DNA of 64,000 nucleotides from Bacteroidales bacterium (GTDB lineage: Bacteria > Bacteroidota > Bacteroidia > Bacteroidales > JAIOZK01), in NCBI GenBank assembly GCA_021740625.1, contig JAIOZK010000013.1:46130-110129 (forward strand), written 5' to 3'. The notes beneath the pieces are model-generated. The model searched no databases. It was not told where the DNA came from and saw only the letters and a list, made by a program, of their open reading frames with translations. Below, piece after piece: positions 54,752 to 64,000 of this stretch. The position numbers and the translations under genes were made by a program. The first letter of the stretch is position 1, and every line of letters starts with the position of its first letter.

Positions 54752-55516
54752 ATGAAGATCGTATCTTACAATGTGAACGGGATCAGGGCAGCCATCAGGA
54801 AAGGATTGCTCGACTGGCTCAGAGCCGTGGATGCTGATGTGATCTGCCTGCAGGAAACCAAAGCACAGCCCGAACAGATACCTTTGTTCGAGTTTGAAGA
54901 AATGGGATATTTGAATTACTGGTTTTCTGCAATAAGGAAAGGTTACAGCGGGACCGCCATTCTCACCAAAGTGAAACCCGACCAGGTAGTCATGGGTATG
55001 GAAATTGAAAAATATGATTCCGAAGGACGCTTTATCCGGGCAGATTATGGCGATCTTTCCATTGTGAGTGTTTACCATCCTTCCGGATCAAGCGGCGATG
55101 AACGTCAGGCTTTTAAAATGCAATGGCTGGATGATTTTTATGATTATGTAGATAATCTGAAAAAAGCAAGGCCGAATTTGATCATCTCCGGGGATTATAA
55201 TATCTGTCACAAACCCATCGATATTCATGATCCCATCCGCAATGCCAAAAGCTCAGGTTTCCTGCCCGAAGAAAGGGAATGGATCGGAAAATTCATCGAC
55301 AGCGGATTTATTGATTCCTTCCGCTATTTCAACGAAGAACCTCACAAATACACCTGGTGGAGTTACAGGGCCAATGCCAGGGCCAAGAACCTGGGCTGGC
55401 GCATCGATTATCACATGGTATCAAGGCCACTCGAAAACAAATTGAAAAGAGCTTTGATTTTGCCGGATGCGTATCATTCGGATCATTGTCCGTTGACGGT
55501 CGAGCTGGATGTGTGA
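54752..55516 (+). CDS. xth: Exodeoxyribonuclease III
   Basis: MKIVSYNVNGIRAAIRKGLLDWLRAVDADVICLQETKA, SGDYNICHKPIDIHDPIRNAKSSGFLPEER, YHSDHCPLTVEL. Confidence 0.95.
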   Translation: MKIVSYNVNGIRAAIRKGLLDWLRAVDADVICLQETKAQPEQIPLFEFEEMGYLNYWFSAIRKGYSGTAILTKVKPDQVVMGMEIEKYDSEGRFIRADYGDLSIVSVYHPSGSSGDERQAFKMQWLDDFYDYVDNLKKARPNLIISGDYNICHKPIDIHDPIRNAKSSGFLPEEREWIGKFIDSGFIDSFRYFNEEPHKYTWWSYRANARAKNLGWRIDYHMVSRPLENKLKRALILPDAYHSDHCPLTVELDV

Positions 55517-55622
55517 AGGCGCGAAGTTAAATAAACCGCTGAGACTCGAAGACGCAAAGAAATGATGGGTGTAATTTTTAACATTGCGATTTTTGCAAAA
55601 CCTTTGCAAACTTCGCGGTTCA
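55516..55622. repeat. Further copy of the GCGAAG/CTTCGCGGTT intergenic repeat
   Basis: aaggcgcgaagttaaataaaccgctgagactcgaagacgcaaag ... cctttgcaaacttcgcggtt. Confidence 0.6.
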
Positions 55623-55677
55623 ATAGAAAAATGAATTTGTTGTATCTTCGAATCAATTGCTTTTTAATAATTATCAT

Positions 55678-56841
55678 ATGAAAGATAAACTTGAAAGAAG
55701 ATTTAAAGTGCTGAAAGAGGTTTCAATTTTTAATCAATCCGATGATGATACCATTGCTGAAATCGCCAAGGCTCTCTCTTACTATAAATTTGACCCGGAT
55801 GTTACCATTTTTCGGAAAGATGAAATGGGAGATGCCATGTTCATCATTGAGTTGGGTTCGGTGAAAGTGCATGACGGAGATTATGTGTTTTCAGTCCTGA
55901 GGGAAGATGACGTATTTGGAGAATACTACCTTGTTGATTCGCAGAAAAGATCCGCTTCCATTACCACCCTGGAGGAAACCGAATTGCTGCGAATCGACCA
56001 GGATACTTTTTTCCGGCTTATGGCGAGTAACATCAATATTACAAAAGGCATATTGAAGTCCTCTATCGGAAGGCTCAGGAACATGAACCTGATCGAGGAA
56101 GAACTGGCCGGAAAAAACAAAGAGATTGAAAGACAAAAATCCGAACTGGCCGACATGAACGCCACCAAAGACAAATTCTTTTCCATCATTGCTCATGATC
56201 TTCGGGGGCCGCTGGGAACCATCATGAGCTTTTTTGATTTCCTGAATTCCTCCATCAATGATCTGGAAAAAAAAGAAATCATCGAACTGGTTAAGAGCAT
56301 ACATGAATCCACAGACAGGTTGCTGCGCTTGCTGGATAATCTCCTGCAATGGTCGCGGGTACAAACCGGTCAATTGACAAGTCATAAAGAAAACTTTGAT
56401 ATAAGACCTGTTGTTGATAGTAACCTGGAGTTGCTGCAGTTCAATGCTAAAGAAAAAGGTATATATCTTTTCAGTGAAATTGAAAAACCGTTGAAGGTTT
56501 TTGCCGACAAAAACATGATCAGCACCGTGATCCGCAACCTGATCGGGAATGCCATTAAATTCACTCCTTCGGACGGAAAGATATGGGTTTCCGCATCGGA
56601 ACATGATAGTTTTGCACATGTAAGGGTGCATGATACAGGGATCGGTATTGATAAAGAAAATATGGATAAACTTTTCAGGATCGATGTAAAACATTCCACA
56701 CCCGGGACCAACGAAGAAAAGGGCACCGGCCTGGGCCTGAACCTCTGCAAGGATTTTGTTGAGAAAAACGGAGGCCAGATCACTGTAAAAAGCACACCAG
56801 GGAAAGGAACTGTGATCAGCTTTACAGTTCCGAAGAAATAA
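55678..56841 (+). CDS. Sensor histidine kinase with N-terminal cyclic-nucleotide-binding-like domain
   Basis: cNMP-like IFRKDEMGDAMFIIELGSVKVHDGDYVFSVLREDDVFGEYYLVDSQKRSASITTLEETELLRI; HisKA FFSIIAHDLRGPLGTIMSF; HATPase NLIGNAIKFTP, GTGLGLNLCKDFVEKNGG. Confidence 0.9.
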   Translation: MKDKLERRFKVLKEVSIFNQSDDDTIAEIAKALSYYKFDPDVTIFRKDEMGDAMFIIELGSVKVHDGDYVFSVLREDDVFGEYYLVDSQKRSASITTLEETELLRIDQDTFFRLMASNINITKGILKSSIGRLRNMNLIEEELAGKNKEIERQKSELADMNATKDKFFSIIAHDLRGPLGTIMSFFDFLNSSINDLEKKEIIELVKSIHESTDRLLRLLDNLLQWSRVQTGQLTSHKENFDIRPVVDSNLELLQFNAKEKGIYLFSEIEKPLKVFADKNMISTVIRNLIGNAIKFTPSDGKIWVSASEHDSFAHVRVHDTGIGIDKENMDKLFRIDVKHSTPGTNEEKGTGLGLNLCKDFVEKNGGQITVKSTPGKGTVISFTVPKK

Positions 56842-56942
56842 TTATGAGTTTTAGGTTTTGAATTTGCAAACTCAAAACTCAAAACTGAAAATTAGGAAAA
56901 AATTAACCCCTAACAATCGAACATTCGCAACAAAATCTCAAT

Positions 56943-57257
56943 CTAATAAATCTGGTTGATCATCTTACACCATTGGTCCCGCTTTTTTACCACGAAGCGC
57001 AATTGCTGACCTTCCTTGGTGATGATGCTCAAACCATTGGGCAGGATCTTAAAAGTATTGAATACCATAACTTCCTCTATTTCTTTGGGAGTGATCTCTT
57101 TGTTGAAGTCATCAAATCCCATTTGTGTGGTTTTAAAATAAATTCGTTGGTTGGTAAGGATGAGCTTGCCTTTTATTTTCTCATTGCCGCCATTGATAAA
57201 ATGATTGGCATCACTGGCTTTGGTAATTACTTCGTTGGGTTTTAAGTCTACTTTCAT
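56943..57257 (-). CDS. GRAM-domain-like small protein
   Basis: GKLILTNQRIYFKTTQMGFDDFNKEITPKEIEEVMVFNTFKILPNGLSIITKEGQQLRFVVKKRDQW. Confidence 0.7.
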   Translation of the reverse strand: MKVDLKPNEVITKASDANHFINGGNEKIKGKLILTNQRIYFKTTQMGFDDFNKEITPKEIEEVMVFNTFKILPNGLSIITKEGQQLRFVVKKRDQWCKMINQIY

Positions 57258-57453
57258 TTCTTTGCTTGTTTTGTTACTTTGAAACTCTATTATTATGCCA
57301 ACTCATGTATATTGCAGTAAAACTGATACTTACCGAATTGGTGTATGTATAGTTTAGGACGATGGGTGTACAATATTGTTACAAGCATTGTCCGTTTCTG
57401 CACATAAATATCATAAAAGGAAATGAATAATTTTCAGGATCAAACCGCCTTGA

Positions 57454-58821
57454 TCATTGGAAAAGTTTCATAAAAAGTTCTTCCACTTTTCTGACCGGGA
57501 TCACTTTTATTGAAGACTTAGCAAGGTCCAGGCCTTTCTGGTTGAATTTGGAAATGAATATTTTTTTGAAACCGAGTTTGTCGGCTTCCCGGATACGCTG
57601 ATCGATGCGGTTTACGGGCCGGATTTCCCCTGATAGTCCGACCTCTGCGGCGAAGCAGATTTTCTGATCGATGGGTACATCCTCATTGGATGAAAGGATG
57701 GCCGCGATCACAGAAAGATCGATCGCAGGATCGTCCACTTTTAAACCACCCGCAATATTCAGGAACACATCTTTCACGCCCAGGCGAAAACCACTTCTTT
57801 TCTCCAGGACGGCAAGCAACATATTCATTCTTCTCAAGTCGAAACCGGTTGAAGAACGCTGCGGTGTGCCGTATGCAGCAGAGCTGACCAGTGCCTGTAT
57901 TTCGATCAACATGGGACGCATACCTTCGAGCATGCTGGCAATCGCCACACCACTCACATCCTCATCCCGCTGGGAGATCAATATTTCAGAAGGATTGCTC
58001 ACTTCACGCAATCCCTCGCTTTGCATTTCATAAATGCCCAGCTCCGAAGTGGAGCCGAAGCGATTTTTGGTTGCACGCAGGATGCGGTAACCGTAGTTTC
58101 TGTCACCTTCAAACTGTAAAACCGTATCCACCATGTGCTCCAGTATCTTCGGACCGGCCAGGCTGCCTTCCTTGGTAATATGTCCGATCAGGAATACCGG
58201 TACATTGGTATGTTTGGCAAAACGTTGCATTTCACTGGCGCATTCACGGATCTGGGAAATACTTCCCGCCGAGGAATCAATGATCTCGGTATTCAGGGTT
58301 TGTATGGAATCGATGACTACCAGGTTGGGCTGAAGCTTTTCCAGATGCTGAAAGATCACCTGCGTGGAGGTTTCCGTAATGATAAAAGTTTCTTCATTGT
58401 CGATCCCGACCCGTTCAGCCCGCATCTTGATTTGTTGCTCGCTCTCTTCACCGGTCACGTAAGCTATTTTTTTACCTTTCATTTTCAGGGCCACCTGCAG
58501 CAAGAGGGTCGATTTACCAATACCGGGCTCTCCGCCTACCAGGATCACAGAACCAGGCACCATGCCCCCACCGAGAACCCTGTTCAGTTCATGATTCAGC
58601 GTATTGACCCGGTATTCGGCAGATGTAGTGATCTCCTGCACAGGCTTCGGCTTTGAACTCTTTTTATCATGAATGAAAGGAATTCCCTTCTTGTCTTTCT
58701 CCCTCGAAATGACTTCTTCTGCATAGGTGTTCCATTCCCCGCATGCAGGGCATTTGCCAATCCATTTGGGCGATTGTGCACCACAATTCTGACAGAAATA
58801 TACACTTTTTGTTTTGGCCAT
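57454..58821 (-). CDS. radA: DNA repair protein RadA
   Basis: N-terminal CQNCGAQSPKWIGKCPACGEWNT zinc finger, GGEPGIGKSTLLLQ Walker A, KNRFGSTSELG motif. Confidence 0.96.
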   Translation of the reverse strand: MAKTKSVYFCQNCGAQSPKWIGKCPACGEWNTYAEEVISREKDKKGIPFIHDKKSSKPKPVQEITTSAEYRVNTLNHELNRVLGGGMVPGSVILVGGEPGIGKSTLLLQVALKMKGKKIAYVTGEESEQQIKMRAERVGIDNEETFIITETSTQVIFQHLEKLQPNLVVIDSIQTLNTEIIDSSAGSISQIRECASEMQRFAKHTNVPVFLIGHITKEGSLAGPKILEHMVDTVLQFEGDRNYGYRILRATKNRFGSTSELGIYEMQSEGLREVSNPSEILISQRDEDVSGVAIASMLEGMRPMLIEIQALVSSAAYGTPQRSSTGFDLRRMNMLLAVLEKRSGFRLGVKDVFLNIAGGLKVDDPAIDLSVIAAILSSNEDVPIDQKICFAAEVGLSGEIRPVNRIDQRIREADKLGFKKIFISKFNQKGLDLAKSSIKVIPVRKVEELFMKLFQ

Positions 58822-58875
58822 CTTGAAAAATTTCAGATTTAATGAACTACCCCGCAGCAAAGTTCAATGCATAAA

Positions 58876-59373
58876 TTAATCAGGATTATTCTTTATTTTC
58901 TCCAGAATACCGGTCGTTGAATATCCTGCTGCAAGATCGAGCGTAATGATCTGTCCTCCATTATTCTTCACGATATCATAGCCGACAATTTCTTCCACTT
59001 TATAATCACTTCCTTTTACAAGGATATCAGGTTTTACAAAACTGATCAAATCATAAGGCGTATCCTCATCAAAGAAAACAACAACATCAACAAAGCGCAA
59101 TGAAGCCAGTATCATGCTGCGGGCCTGTTCATCATTTACGGGCCGGTTGCTTCCTTTGATCCTTTTCACGGAAGCATCCGTATTCAGACCAATGATCAGA
59201 ACATCTCCCTGATCTTTGGCTTTGGAGAGATAATCGATGTGACCCAGGTGCAGGATATCGAAGCAGCCGTTTGTAAAAACCAGCTTTTTCCCCTGAAACC
59301 GCCAGATATTCAGGAGCCTTTCCAGTTCATTCTTTTTAATGATTTTGGAACGGATGAGTTCGATGTTTTTCAT
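58876..59373 (-). CDS. rfaE2: D-glycero-beta-D-manno-heptose 1-phosphate adenylyltransferase
   Basis: [56 protein letters not shown]. Confidence 0.92.
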   Translation of the reverse strand: MKNIELIRSKIIKKNELERLLNIWRFQGKKLVFTNGCFDILHLGHIDYLSKAKDQGDVLIIGLNTDASVKRIKGSNRPVNDEQARSMILASLRFVDVVVFFDEDTPYDLISFVKPDILVKGSDYKVEEIVGYDIVKNNGGQIITLDLAAGYSTTGILEKIKNNPD

Positions 59374-60379
59374 TTTGATCTTGCTTTCTTTGTAAAATTA
59401 GCATTAAATATGAAAACACACCCAGTATGATCATGAGGATGCTCTGGGAGGCATGCATCAGTGTTGCCCAGGATGCGGCTGTTGCTTTTTGTATTCCATA
59501 TAATTCAAACAGGATCAGGCTTACAAAAAAATGATAGGCTCCTATTCCACCCGGCACGGGAGCCACCATGCCCAGACTTCCAATGACCATGATGGTTATG
59601 GCATCGATAAAGCTCAGATGAGCCGTTTCTTTCAATGCAAAGAATACGACATAACTCATGAGGGTGTACATGAGCCAAATGATAAATGTCCAGAAGAAAA
59701 AAGATCCCTTGTTTTTAAGTCGCTGGATTGTTTTCACTCCGTTCATGAAACCTGCCACAAATTCATTGATCCTGATATAAAAAGATTTATTCCTGAACCT
59801 GGGAAGAAAAAGCCTGAAAAGCAGGATTCCCAGGATAATGACAAACAGGAAAGCAAAAAAAGCAAAAACGATCCAGTTCAGGTTATCTTCAAACTGCAGG
59901 TAAAGGGGTGTGAAAATGTTTTTTTCCAGGAATTCCCCCAGCAGTTCCAACTGCGAAATGACAACCAGGAAGATCAACAGCAGCAAGACCAGGGTATCAA
60001 AAACCCTTTCGGCCACAACCGATCCGAATAAAGCGTTGACAGGCAATTTATCTTTCTGACTCAATGCTCCGCAACGTGATATCTCCCCCAAGCGGGGTAC
60101 CGCAAGGTTCACAAAATAACCGATCATAACGGCATAAAAAGTTGTGCTTGTCCTTGTCCTGTATCCCAGGCTCCTGATCAGTATGTTCCAGCGAATGGCG
60201 CGGGCAAGATGGGCAAGGGCGGCAAATACAAAAGAAAAGAGTATCCACCAGTAATTGGCATGTTTGAACTGAAAAAGAACTTCTTGCAGGTTTACTTTGC
60301 GGAATACAAGCCAGAGCAAGAAAATACCGAACAGCAAAAAGAAAACATACTTCAGTATTGACAGTATACCCTTGCTCAA
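59336..60379 (-). CDS. Lysylphosphatidylglycerol synthetase-like (UPF0104) membrane flippase
   Basis: Polytopic; [63 protein letters not shown]. Confidence 0.88.
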   Translation of the reverse strand: MSKGILSILKYVFFLLFGIFLLWLVFRKVNLQEVLFQFKHANYWWILFSFVFAALAHLARAIRWNILIRSLGYRTRTSTTFYAVMIGYFVNLAVPRLGEISRCGALSQKDKLPVNALFGSVVAERVFDTLVLLLLIFLVVISQLELLGEFLEKNIFTPLYLQFEDNLNWIVFAFFAFLFVIILGILLFRLFLPRFRNKSFYIRINEFVAGFMNGVKTIQRLKNKGSFFFWTFIIWLMYTLMSYVVFFALKETAHLSFIDAITIMVIGSLGMVAPVPGGIGAYHFFVSLILFELYGIQKATAASWATLMHASQSILMIILGVFSYLMLILQRKQDQNEKHRTHPFQNH

Positions 60380-60383
60380 TTTC

Positions 60384-60731
60384 TTATTTCAATTTGTTAT
60401 TGCTATCAGGAAAGATGATGGCCGGTTTGAAGGATTTGGCCTCTTCAAAATCCGTGCTGGCATAGGAAACGATGATGACCAGATCTCCAACTGCTGCTTT
60501 GCGCGCGGCTGCTCCATTCAGGGAAATAACACCCGAGCCTCTTTTACCTTTGATTACATAGGTTTCAAGACGCTCACCATTCGAAATATTATAAATGTGC
60601 ACCTTTTCATTTTCGATGATATTAGAGGCATCCATCAAATCCTCATCAATTTCTATGCTGCCGATATAATTTAAATCGGCCTGGGTAATGGTTGCACGGT
60701 GTATTTTGGATTTTAAAATCTCTATCTGCAT
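60384..60731 (-). CDS. panD: Aspartate 1-decarboxylase
   Basis: [24 protein letters not shown] with Gly-Ser self-processing site; [31 protein letters not shown]. Confidence 0.96.
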   Translation of the reverse strand: MQIEILKSKIHRATITQADLNYIGSIEIDEDLMDASNIIENEKVHIYNISNGERLETYVIKGKRGSGVISLNGAAARKAAVGDLVIIVSYASTDFEEAKSFKPAIIFPDSNNKLK

Positions 60732-60743
60732 GACGATGCAAAA

Positions 60744-61589
60744 TTACGAATTAATTATAACATTATCTATCAAACGCACATTACCCAAATGTGCTGCCAG
60801 GCAAATTACATAATTGCCGTTATTTATAAAGTTTTTTACCGGGAGAAGATCACCGGCATCAGCTATTTCAAAATACTCCAGAGAAAACTCAGGCTGCGCG
60901 GAAATTTGTTGCCGTGCCCATTCAATAATTTCGCCTGGTTTTTTTTCCGGTACCATATCAGCAGCCTTCAGGAGTGTTTGATACAATAGTGGTGCAATCT
61001 GCCTTTCTTCCTGTGTCAGGCGTTTGTTCCTTGAACTCATGGCAAGGCCATCCTTTTCCCTGACTGTTGAACCGGGAATGATCTCAACATCCAGGTTTTC
61101 CTTTTCAACCAGTTTTTGAATGATGAGCAATTGCTGATAATCCTTCTGTCCAAAATAAGCTTTATCGGGCTCAACAATATCAAACAGTTTTTTTACCACA
61201 ATGGCCACACCATTGAAGTGACCGGGCCGGTGTTTGCCCTCCATAACTTTTTCGAGCTTCCCGAAATCATAATCTTCAGATACTTCCCCAGGATACATCT
61301 CTTCCACTTCAGGGATAAAAACCAGATGGCAATGATTCTTTTCCAACACCCGTAGGTCTTCTTCCAGGGTTCTGGGATATTTTTCCAGATCTTCCCTGTT
61401 GTTAAATTGTATTGGATTTACAAAAATACTGGCAACTACAAAATCACATTCTTTGTCAGCCGTGCGGATCAGTTCAAGATGTCCTTCATGCAGAGCGCCC
61501 ATGGTAGGGACGAAACCAATGATCCGCCCCTGATCCCTGACATCTTTGAGGATATCCCTGGTGGTCCTGATTGTTTTTGTTTCTTGCAT
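60744..61589 (-). CDS. panC: Pantothenate synthetase
   Basis: IGFVPTMGALHEGHLELI, FVNPIQFNNREDLEKYPRTLEED, YFGQKDYQQLLII, GLAMSSRNKRL; start chosen at MQETKTIRTT. Confidence 0.96.
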   Translation of the reverse strand: MQETKTIRTTRDILKDVRDQGRIIGFVPTMGALHEGHLELIRTADKECDFVVASIFVNPIQFNNREDLEKYPRTLEEDLRVLEKNHCHLVFIPEVEEMYPGEVSEDYDFGKLEKVMEGKHRPGHFNGVAIVVKKLFDIVEPDKAYFGQKDYQQLLIIQKLVEKENLDVEIIPGSTVREKDGLAMSSRNKRLTQEERQIAPLLYQTLLKAADMVPEKKPGEIIEWARQQISAQPEFSLEYFEIADAGDLLPVKNFINNGNYVICLAAHLGNVRLIDNVIINS

Positions 61590-61645
61590 GAAAACTGATA
61601 TATACGATCCAAAGCTAATACATCGCAGTGTGGGATGCAAGCAGA

Positions 61646-62173
61646 TTACAGTTTTCTTACTATCTTATGGATATCTTTTTCCAGTCCTTTGTTGGGTGTT
61701 TCCACGATGCGACCAACTTCCTCTCCTTCATCATCAAAGAAAATGAAGGTAGGAACTCTTTGGATATCCAGCCCGCTGAGATCAACGGTATAGGCATATT
61801 TATTACTATTGACACCCACGATTCTGATTTTGTCTTCGGCTACTCCGGCTTCATCCATCACCCTGAAAAAGGGAGGAACCCACTTTTTGCTGTCTTTGCA
61901 CCAGGTTCCCAAAACAACCATTATCTCGAAGTCCTTGCCTTCGATTTTATCCATGATCTTTTTGATCTCTTTGTAATCCGGTTCATGTTTGTCATAATAA
62001 ATCCGGAAATAATTCTTGAATTCCACATTCTTTTTCAAACCTTTCCTGTTGCATTCCCCGATCAGTACCAACTCATTCAGTTCAGTGTCCCTGATTTCCT
62101 GGTTGTAGTTTTGTGAAAACAAAGCTGGAACAGCAAGGACAACTCCCAAAAGTATCAAAGTGATTTTTCTCAT
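61646..62173 (-). CDS. Secreted thioredoxin-like protein
   Basis: Signal peptide; EIMVVLGTWCKDSKKWVPPFFRVMDEAGV, VPTFIFFDDEGEEVGRIVETP. Confidence 0.8.
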   Translation of the reverse strand: MRKITLILLGVVLAVPALFSQNYNQEIRDTELNELVLIGECNRKGLKKNVEFKNYFRIYYDKHEPDYKEIKKIMDKIEGKDFEIMVVLGTWCKDSKKWVPPFFRVMDEAGVAEDKIRIVGVNSNKYAYTVDLSGLDIQRVPTFIFFDDEGEEVGRIVETPNKGLEKDIHKIVRKL

Positions 62174-62287
62174 AAGGCATGAATATTAATCTGCAAATTA
62201 AACTGAAACAGTATATAAATATTTTATACTGATTGTTATTATTAACACATACGTCAGATTTATTATAGATTTGCAAAATTATAAAAG

Positions 62288-63103
62288 ATGACTTGTATGG
62301 ATACAACAAGTTTTTTGTTTGCATTCGGATTAACGGTTTTCGCTGGCTTGTCAACCGGTATAGGTTCCGGACTGGCATTTTTTGCAAAAAAAACGAATAC
62401 AAAATTTCTGGCGATGGCCCTGGGTTTTTCTGCGGGAGTGATGATCTATGTATCCCTGATAGAGATCTTTTTCAAGGCGAAAGACTCTCTGGTTGAAGCC
62501 CTGGGAGAATCAAGCGGATACTGGATAACGGTAGCAGCATTCTTTGGAGGAATCCTTATCATAGGGATTATCGATAAATTGATTCCCAGCATGGAAAATC
62601 CCCATGAAATGAAGAAAGTCGAAGATCTTGATGATGCTGCCAAACGCGACCAAAAGCTTAAACGCATGGGATTATTCACAGCACTGGCCATTGCCATCCA
62701 TAATTTCCCTGAAGGACTGGCAACTTTCACAGCAGCACTCAACGATCCCGGACTGGGTATTGCCATTGCTGTTGCCATTGCCATACACAACATCCCCGAA
62801 GGAATTGCTGTTTCTGTGCCCATTTACTATGGAACATCCAGCAAGCGCAAAGCTTTCTGGTATTCATTTTCCTCCGGGCTTGCAGAACCCGTAGGAGCCC
62901 TGATCGGTTACCTGATCCTGATGCCTTTTATGAGTCCACTGGTGTTCGGCGTATTGTTTGCTTCTGTTGCCGGGATCATGGTTTTTATTTCGGTTGATGA
63001 ACTGCTGCCCGGTGCCAGGGAATATGGTGAACACCATTACTCAATATATGGTTTCATCGTTGGTATGGCTGTAATGGCACTAAGCCTTCTATTGTTTGTC
63101 TAA
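62288..63103 (+). CDS. zupT: ZIP family zinc transporter (ZupT-like)
   Basis: [55 protein letters not shown]. Confidence 0.94.
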   Translation: MTCMDTTSFLFAFGLTVFAGLSTGIGSGLAFFAKKTNTKFLAMALGFSAGVMIYVSLIEIFFKAKDSLVEALGESSGYWITVAAFFGGILIIGIIDKLIPSMENPHEMKKVEDLDDAAKRDQKLKRMGLFTALAIAIHNFPEGLATFTAALNDPGLGIAIAVAIAIHNIPEGIAVSVPIYYGTSSKRKAFWYSFSSGLAEPVGALIGYLILMPFMSPLVFGVLFASVAGIMVFISVDELLPGAREYGEHHYSIYGFIVGMAVMALSLLLFV

Positions 63104-63118
63104 TTTGTTAAGATCAAT

Positions 63119-63388
63119 ATGAAATATTGAATACTTTTCATAATATGCTTACTATCAAGGGCACTTATTGGCCAGCAATCAAAAAATGAAATCATCACCG
63201 ACAGACCAGATCAAACTGAATCATCCTTAACGATCAGCAAAGCTTACTTCCAGATTGAAACAGGTTTGATATGCGTCTATTTGGTGTTTGAAAGATTTCA
63301 GATTGATCTGAGTGGTGGAATCGGTTTATCGGAAATCGCTCCCGATTATTTCATCCGTGGCGGCTTTTCCTGGAAATTTACACCCTAA
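63119..63388 (+). pseudogene. Internally deleted outer-membrane (phenol-degradation/transporter-type) protein remnant with in-frame TGA
   Basis: Single-frame translation MKY*ILFIICLLSRALIGQQSKNEIITDRPDQTESSLTISKAYFQIETGLICVYLVFERFQIDLSGGIGLSEIAPDYFIRGGFSWKFTP*. Confidence 0.75.
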
Positions 63389-63419
63389 TTTTGACCCAAT
63401 CTAAATAAATAATATTCCG

Positions 63420-63427
63420 TATCTTTG
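63420..63427 (+). promoter_or_regulatory. Candidate -7 element (TATCTTTG) upstream of flavodoxin
   Basis: TATCTTTG, 38 bp upstream of ATG 63466; matches TAnnTTTG. Confidence 0.5.
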
Positions 63428-63465
63428 CATCGTTCAAAAATTAACGAATTTTTAATTCATAAGAA

Positions 63466-63969
63466 ATGGCTAAAGTTGGTATTTTTTACGGTTCCTCAAC
63501 GGGGAACACGGAGTTCATCGCTGAAAAGATTAAAAAGTATCTCGATATGGAAAACGTAGAATTATTCAATGTGGATTCTACGGAGAAAAACGATATTGAA
63601 AATTGTGACTACCTCATCCTGGGGACCTCTACATGGGGTGTCGGGGATATGCAAGATGACTGGGATGATTTTGCAGAAATCTTCAAAGATGTTGATCTCT
63701 CCGGCAAAAAAGTAGCCCTTTTCGGTTTGGGTGACCAGGAAGTATATGCCGAAAGTTTTCTGGATGGAATGGGGCACCTTTATAATTTAATCAAAGAGAA
63801 AACAATCGTGGTAGGTCATTGGCCAACCACCGGCTACCGGTTCGAGAATTCTGTAGCCGTGAGAAAGAATAAATTCGTAGGCCTGGCCATCGATCAGGAC
63901 AATGAAGCTTCTAAAAGTGATGAACGGATCAAAAAATGGGTTGAAGAACTAAAAAAAGAATTCAAATAA
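63466..63969 (+). CDS. fldA: Flavodoxin
   Basis: VGIFYGSSTGNTEFIAEKI, LGTSTWGVGDMQDDWDDF, FGLGDQEVYAESFLDGMGHLY. Confidence 0.95.
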   Translation: MAKVGIFYGSSTGNTEFIAEKIKKYLDMENVELFNVDSTEKNDIENCDYLILGTSTWGVGDMQDDWDDFAEIFKDVDLSGKKVALFGLGDQEVYAESFLDGMGHLYNLIKEKTIVVGHWPTTGYRFENSVAVRKNKFVGLAIDQDNEASKSDERIKKWVEELKKEFK

Positions 63970-63972
63970 AAA

Positions 63973-64000
63973 AAGCCCGCTGCCTTGCGGCAGCGGGCTT
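63973..64000 (+). terminator. Strong hairpin terminator after flavodoxin gene
   Basis: AAGCCCGCTGCC-TTGC-GGCAGCGGGCTT, perfect 12-bp stem; downstream T tract is outside the window. Confidence 0.85.

Noticed and set aside
55891-56694. 267-aa minus-strand ORF opposite the histidine kinase
   Set aside because: Antisense to a clear cNMP-HisKA-HATPase protein; no independent support.

Overview
This 64 kb window looks like a chromosomal segment of a Bacteroidota organism: gliding gldF/gldG, several proteins with type IX secretion (T9SS) C-terminal sorting domains, and TAnnTTTG-like -7 elements. Ordinary content includes a surface-polysaccharide locus (~0.1-12.8 kb), an outer-membrane biogenesis block (OstA/LptA-like, MlaD, amidase, LptD; 14.7-21.2 kb), an S46 peptidase, housekeeping genes, and a panC-panD-flippase-rfaE2-radA operon (57.4-61.6 kb). 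Five observations stand out. (1) A four-gene MBOAT / SGNH-like / fatty-acyl-AMP-ligase / carrier-protein operon (28.5-33.2 kb) has the same role set as the Dlt D-alanylation system, but uses an FAAL-like ligase. (2) It is followed immediately by a pair resembling the archaeal-type amidotransferase GatE and GatD (33.3-36.7 kb). (3) One ORF appears to fuse a HicB-like antitoxin to a HicA-like toxin domain (36.8-37.2 kb). (4) A T9SS cargo island (41.2-52.7 kb) carries two partly homogenised LRR/Ig paralogues, a duplicated leader, and a 2367-aa C25 (gingipain-like) protease with FG-GAP-like, beta-helix and uncharacterised helical regions. (5) There are decayed or split genes, including an outer-membrane-protein remnant with an in-frame stop (63.1 kb), a one-base frameshift (24.3-25.2 kb) and an orphan T9SS tail. 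Several families of intergenic short 'word' repeats are also present. No tRNA, rRNA, CRISPR array or transposase was recognised. All calls come from reading motifs by eye; no database search was run.
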